From: Rhodococcus sp. Leaf278
GTDB lineage: Bacteria; Actinomycetota; Actinomycetes; Mycobacteriales; Mycobacteriaceae
Reading direction: 5' to 3'
Assembly: GCF_001426085.1 (NCBI RefSeq)
Contig: NZ_LMRR01000044.1
Location: 177,898-241,897, forward strand
DNA length: 64,000 bases
The translations under genes and the position numbers were made by a program. This document shows, piece by piece, positions 61,083 to 64,000 of this stretch. The notes under the pieces are model-generated. The model was not told the origin of the DNA, searched no databases, and saw nothing but the letters and a program-made list of their open reading frames with translations. Every line of letters begins with the position of its first letter. The first letter of the stretch is position 1.

Positions 61083-62378
61083 ATGGCGCTTCCCCCCTCT
61101 CATAGTATGGGCAAATTTAATTCACCTTTGCTGATATCGCTCAGTCGTGTCGCAATCATGATGGTTGCACTTGGTACAGCACCTATTATATCGCGCGAGC
61201 TGGGTCCTTCAGGCAGAGGCCTATATGCGACATGTCTGGCGGCTCTCGGTCTGGCGCCTGTGATAATAGGGCTCGGTATTCCGATGGCAATTCGACGGCT
61301 GGCCTCAATTATCGATCATCGCCCAGTCGTCCGAAGCGCTTACCGCATCGTGTTTCTCTTGCTTTCGCCAGCATTTGGGCTAGGTGTCGTGGTCTCGATA
61401 CTGTTGGTTCCAAGCTTGACGAATTTGCAGCGAAACTGGTTCTTGGTGGCAATGTCAACTACTGCGTTCTTCGTATTGGTACTTTGTGCGCAGAGTGTGC
61501 TCATCGCGGCCCATCGCTACTCTGCGATTGCAGTGCTGCATTTCATTCAGCCCTCTGTCACTGCGATCCTTGTGTTTGTATTTTGGGCTCTCTCGGATCT
61601 CACGCTTGAGACTCTCTTGTGGGGATATGTAGCCGGCACGTCGCTTGCGGCTTTGACCGCGGTTGTCTTACTGAGAGTCAGCGTGCGCGGTCCGCGCATG
61701 TCGTTTGAGTATCTAGGTCGGCAGGGCATCAAGTACGCGGGGAGTCAGATCGCTGAGACCGCTGCGAGTACTGTCGTATTGCTCCTAGCGGTCACCACCA
61801 TGGGCTCGTATGAGGCTGGTTTACTGGCTGTCTCGGTTACGCTTGCCACTCTCCCCCTAGCGCTTGGATATGCAATAGGATCTGCAGTTTTCGGAGGTAT
61901 CGCGTCTGCTAGTCCCAGCGACTTGCCTAGAGCGAGGGCATCAGCGATTCGGGCAGCATTTGTTGTTGGCATTTTTGGCGCGTTCTCACTACTGATTGTT
62001 ACGCCCTACGGTTTGCCATTTTTGTTTGGCAGCGCGTTTTCGCCCGCGGTTCCGGCTGCTGTCGTCCTGGTCTCTAGTTCGTTGTTGCTTGTCGTAAATT
62101 ATGTCGCGACGCAAGTGCTGGGAGCAGAGGGGCGTGGGTCTGCGATGGCATTGTGGCAAGTAGCTGGTTTAGCTGTCGCAGTCGTCGGGCTTCTTTGTTT
62201 GTCTGGAGAATTGGGCGCGTTTGGGGCTGCTCTGTCGATGGCGGCAGGGTGGTTGGTGACGACGGCCGGATGTCTACGTGCGTTGCGAATTGGTCCTTCC
62301 GTTGTGGTTATTCGCCCTGCAGATTTGAAAGCCTGCTTTGATCTATGCATGCGGGGAAAGTTTGTATTCACGAGTTAG
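61083..62378 (+). CDS. Wzx-type flippase, pathway B
   Basis: A 431-residue membrane protein with twelve to fourteen hydrophobic segments. ATG 61083 (MALPPSHSMGKFN) is the most economical start after the acetyltransferase stop at 61078; no strong ribosome site is seen there or at ATG 61107. LSRVAIMMVALGTAPIISRELGPSGRGLYATC near the N-terminus matches lipid-linked oligosaccharide flippases. It exports the repeat unit made by the 52-61 kb transferases. Confidence 0.85.
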   Translation: MALPPSHSMGKFNSPLLISLSRVAIMMVALGTAPIISRELGPSGRGLYATCLAALGLAPVIIGLGIPMAIRRLASIIDHRPVVRSAYRIVFLLLSPAFGLGVVVSILLVPSLTNLQRNWFLVAMSTTAFFVLVLCAQSVLIAAHRYSAIAVLHFIQPSVTAILVFVFWALSDLTLETLLWGYVAGTSLAALTAVVLLRVSVRGPRMSFEYLGRQGIKYAGSQIAETAASTVVLLLAVTTMGSYEAGLLAVSVTLATLPLALGYAIGSAVFGGIASASPSDLPRARASAIRAAFVVGIFGAFSLLIVTPYGLPFLFGSAFSPAVPAAVVLVSSSLLLVVNYVATQVLGAEGRGSAMALWQVAGLAVAVVGLLCLSGELGAFGAALSMAAGWLVTTAGCLRALRIGPSVVVIRPADLKACFDLCMRGKFVFTS

Positions 62379-62386
62379 TTTTTCTA

Positions 62387-63619
62387 TTAACGGCCCTGTC
62401 TTGTTCGAACAAATGTTCCTGCCGCTGCTTTGAGGCTGCTCTTGGTGGTTAAGCTCAGGCGCGCGAGGCCGTACCCGGAGTACCGGGGTGTGCGCTTCCC
62501 TGCCAGCGTTCTTCCTAGAAGTCGCGCAGCCAGAGTGAATTTTCTGTCGACCTGCAGCGGCTGAACTGCAGCTACTAGCTTTAGGTCGAGCGGTGAGAGC
62601 GAGAGTGCACCGTCGCGGGTTGCCTCCGCGAGGAGTTCTTCTCCTCGCGGAGTCCTTGCTATTACTACCGACCTACCGTCTGCGTTCTCGAAGGCGGGGT
62701 ATCCCTTGCTGTCCACCTCCCAATAGTCACCAACAGCAATATCGGCGTGTCCTCCAGTGCCATCGACACACAACTTGCAGCGCCATTGGACTGTGCGACC
62801 TAGGTGCGTTCCCCATGACTCGTCGTAAGACATCGTTCGAAATTCACCGGTTTTGAGTGTGATCTTAAATGTTCCGGGCCATCCGTCGCCTCTGTATCTT
62901 AGCGATTTAATTTGGTCAGATGACGCATCCAAGAGATCTGCGAGCCCGTCGGTGGCCGATTGACGTGGTGTGCCAGCGCAAAAGAATGAAACGGTAATTG
63001 GGCGATTTTCTTCGGGAATACTTAGCGCGTTCGAAAGTTGCGTCAAGGCAGTAGCTTCACATGGCTTACCTACGAGTGCGTGACGGGCGAAGTCCGATGG
63101 CGCAACCATGGGTAGGTTCGCTACCGGAGCGTAACGTGACCCTGCAGCCTTCATTGCATCATCTCGCGAAAGTATTTTCAAAGGGACGGTAATCCTAGGG
63201 TTATTGGGGTCCTCTTGGCTAGCCACCACGGCGTCCACTCGTTTTGTTTCGACGAGCCAATTCGTGAATGCGGTTATTACGCCTGCACTGCTACCTGCCA
63301 AGCGAATCTCCGGATCCATCGCCCAACCGACCCATGCGGATGAGTAGGAACCAAATGTATCGTCAGAATGCTGGTTTGGATGCTTGGTCGGTGCCGACAC
63401 TCGGATGCCAGGGCACATCGCTTTGAACCTGTCGGCCTCGATTTTAGATTTCGCTCTCGTTTCCGTGGGGCCGCGTGCGGCTAGGGCTGGGCGCATGTAA
63501 CTGTCCTCGGCCAACCCGATCGTTATTCGATCGGAGACAAGAGCACACCCTCCGCATCCGCTGCAATTATCGTTCCTGAGAACTTGCATGACTGCCTGTT
63601 GGAGTGGATCAGTTCGCAA
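62387..63619 (-). CDS. FrhB-like F420 hydrogenase/dehydrogenase beta-subunit homologue
   Basis: A 410-residue protein. TTG 63619 is chosen because a perfect AAGGAG lies 8 nt upstream on the minus strand; ATG 63589 lacks a site. It has a Cys cluster NCSGCGGCAL (residues 18-26), a second set QWRCKLCVDGTGGHADIAVGDYWE near residue 280, and the GKPCEATAL block. These are iron-sulfur and flavin elements of the FrhB family, found also in polysaccharide loci where the target is uncertain, possibly reductive or pyruvyl-sugar chemistry. It is opposite in direction to its neighbours. Confidence 0.84.
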   Translation of the reverse strand: MRTDPLQQAVMQVLRNDNCSGCGGCALVSDRITIGLAEDSYMRPALAARGPTETRAKSKIEADRFKAMCPGIRVSAPTKHPNQHSDDTFGSYSSAWVGWAMDPEIRLAGSSAGVITAFTNWLVETKRVDAVVASQEDPNNPRITVPLKILSRDDAMKAAGSRYAPVANLPMVAPSDFARHALVGKPCEATALTQLSNALSIPEENRPITVSFFCAGTPRQSATDGLADLLDASSDQIKSLRYRGDGWPGTFKITLKTGEFRTMSYDESWGTHLGRTVQWRCKLCVDGTGGHADIAVGDYWEVDSKGYPAFENADGRSVVIARTPRGEELLAEATRDGALSLSPLDLKLVAAVQPLQVDRKFTLAARLLGRTLAGKRTPRYSGYGLARLSLTTKSSLKAAAGTFVRTRQGR

Positions 63620-63921
63620 GACTCAAGCTCCTTGTATGGGTAACACTGCTCGTGCGCGTCAGAACTGCAGTTTGACGAAGTGTAGTTCGTTGTGGGCAGA
63701 TTTCCCAGGCGCGGAAGTTAACGACACTCTGTGTCTGCTTCGAACGCGATTCGGGTTCGTAAACCCTTAAAGGGGGCACATGTGAATGGTAGCTTGCCTC
63801 AGCGGCCAACCGTCCAGTCATCCGCGGCCTATGAGGCCTGTGATTTTTAAGGACTGCCCTCTTCTATTTGTCCGCTCAGGTGTTGCGCGGATTTGGCCTA
63901 CTTCTGGAAGACTGCGGGTTC
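63620..63921. other. 302-bp divergent intergenic region before rmlA
   Basis: No coding region is convincing. It separates the FrhB-like gene from rmlA and should hold both promoters. CCCTTAAAGGG near 63765 is a short palindrome, and a TTGACG hexamer at 63672-63677 could be a -35 element without a clear -10 partner. GC content is returning to the genome level here. Confidence 0.4.
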
Positions 63922-64000
63922 ATGCGGGGAATCATTCTGGCGGGCGGCACGGGCTCGCGACTTCATCCGATCACGATGGGCGTCAGCAAACAGCTGGTCC
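63922..64000 (+). CDS. rmlA: Glucose-1-phosphate thymidylyltransferase, 3' truncated by window end
   Basis: The first 26 residues (MRGIILAGGTGSRLHPITM, then GVSKQLV) match the N-terminus of RmlA, with the GGTGSRL nucleotide-binding loop and SKQL. The start is ATG 63922, and the gene runs past the window end. It makes dTDP-glucose, the first step to dTDP-L-rhamnose, so rhamnose genes probably continue to the right. Confidence 0.82.
   Translation, partial: MRGIILAGGTGSRLHPITMGVSKQLV

Noticed and set aside
1..64000. tRNA, rRNA, CRISPR or prophage elements
   Set aside because: I saw no clover-leaf tRNA pattern, no rRNA, no regularly spaced repeats and no phage structural genes.

Overview
The window is high-GC DNA (about 65% by eye in most of it) with GTG/TTG starts, ATGA and GTGA gene overlaps, LIP-type secreted lipases, a cholesterol oxidase and one protein with an apparent LGFP-type cell-wall module. 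Together these suggest a mycolic-acid actinobacterium, most likely Rhodococcus/Rhodococcoides or a close relative. This is inference from content; there is no rRNA gene in the window to confirm it. I see no tRNA, rRNA, CRISPR array or transposase.

Left third (1-24.9 kb): accessory catabolism and regulation. It opens inside a thiamine-diphosphate 2-oxoacid dehydrogenase E1-like gene. A TetR regulator then diverges from a P450 / 3Fe-4S ferredoxin / ferredoxin reductase operon, with two perfect 14-bp palindromes between them. A type-B carboxylesterase with a divergent TetR follows, then a Tat-exported cholesterol oxidase, a LIP-family lipase and an EAL (c-di-GMP) protein. Next come a TctBAC-RraA tricarboxylate uptake/aldolase operon divergent from RpiR-MFS, a run of membrane and small genes, and a TetX-like flavin monooxygenase with its own TetR and three matching operators.

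Middle (24.9-27.7 kb): a TetR plus secreted beta-lactamase-fold serine hydrolase cassette. It is bracketed by a 275-bp direct repeat that carries the 3' end of the neighbouring glycoside hydrolase gene.

Right part (27.6-64 kb): a very large cell-surface polysaccharide locus with two apparent Wzx/Wzy pathways. Pathway A is a minus-strand operon (35751 down to 27622) with three glycosyltransferases, a flippase, GDP-mannose dehydratase plus a GMD-like reductase, an O-acyltransferase and a glycoside hydrolase. Next to it lie a second, larger glycoside hydrolase, a polymerase, and a plus-strand operon of chain-length proteins interleaved with three paralogous secreted lipases, an acyltransferase-3 protein and an SGNH-type esterase. 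Pathway B (48.5-64 kb) has two near-identical initiating phosphoglycosyltransferases flanking UDP-glucose dehydrogenase. They are followed by a lower-GC block (about 55-63.6 kb) of glycosyltransferases, acetyltransferases, a polymerase, a pyruvyltransferase, a flippase and an FrhB-like protein, and the window ends at the start of rmlA. The likely product set is one or two acylated, possibly pyruvylated heteropolysaccharides containing uronic acid and deoxysugars, made, sized, trimmed and modified by enzymes encoded together.
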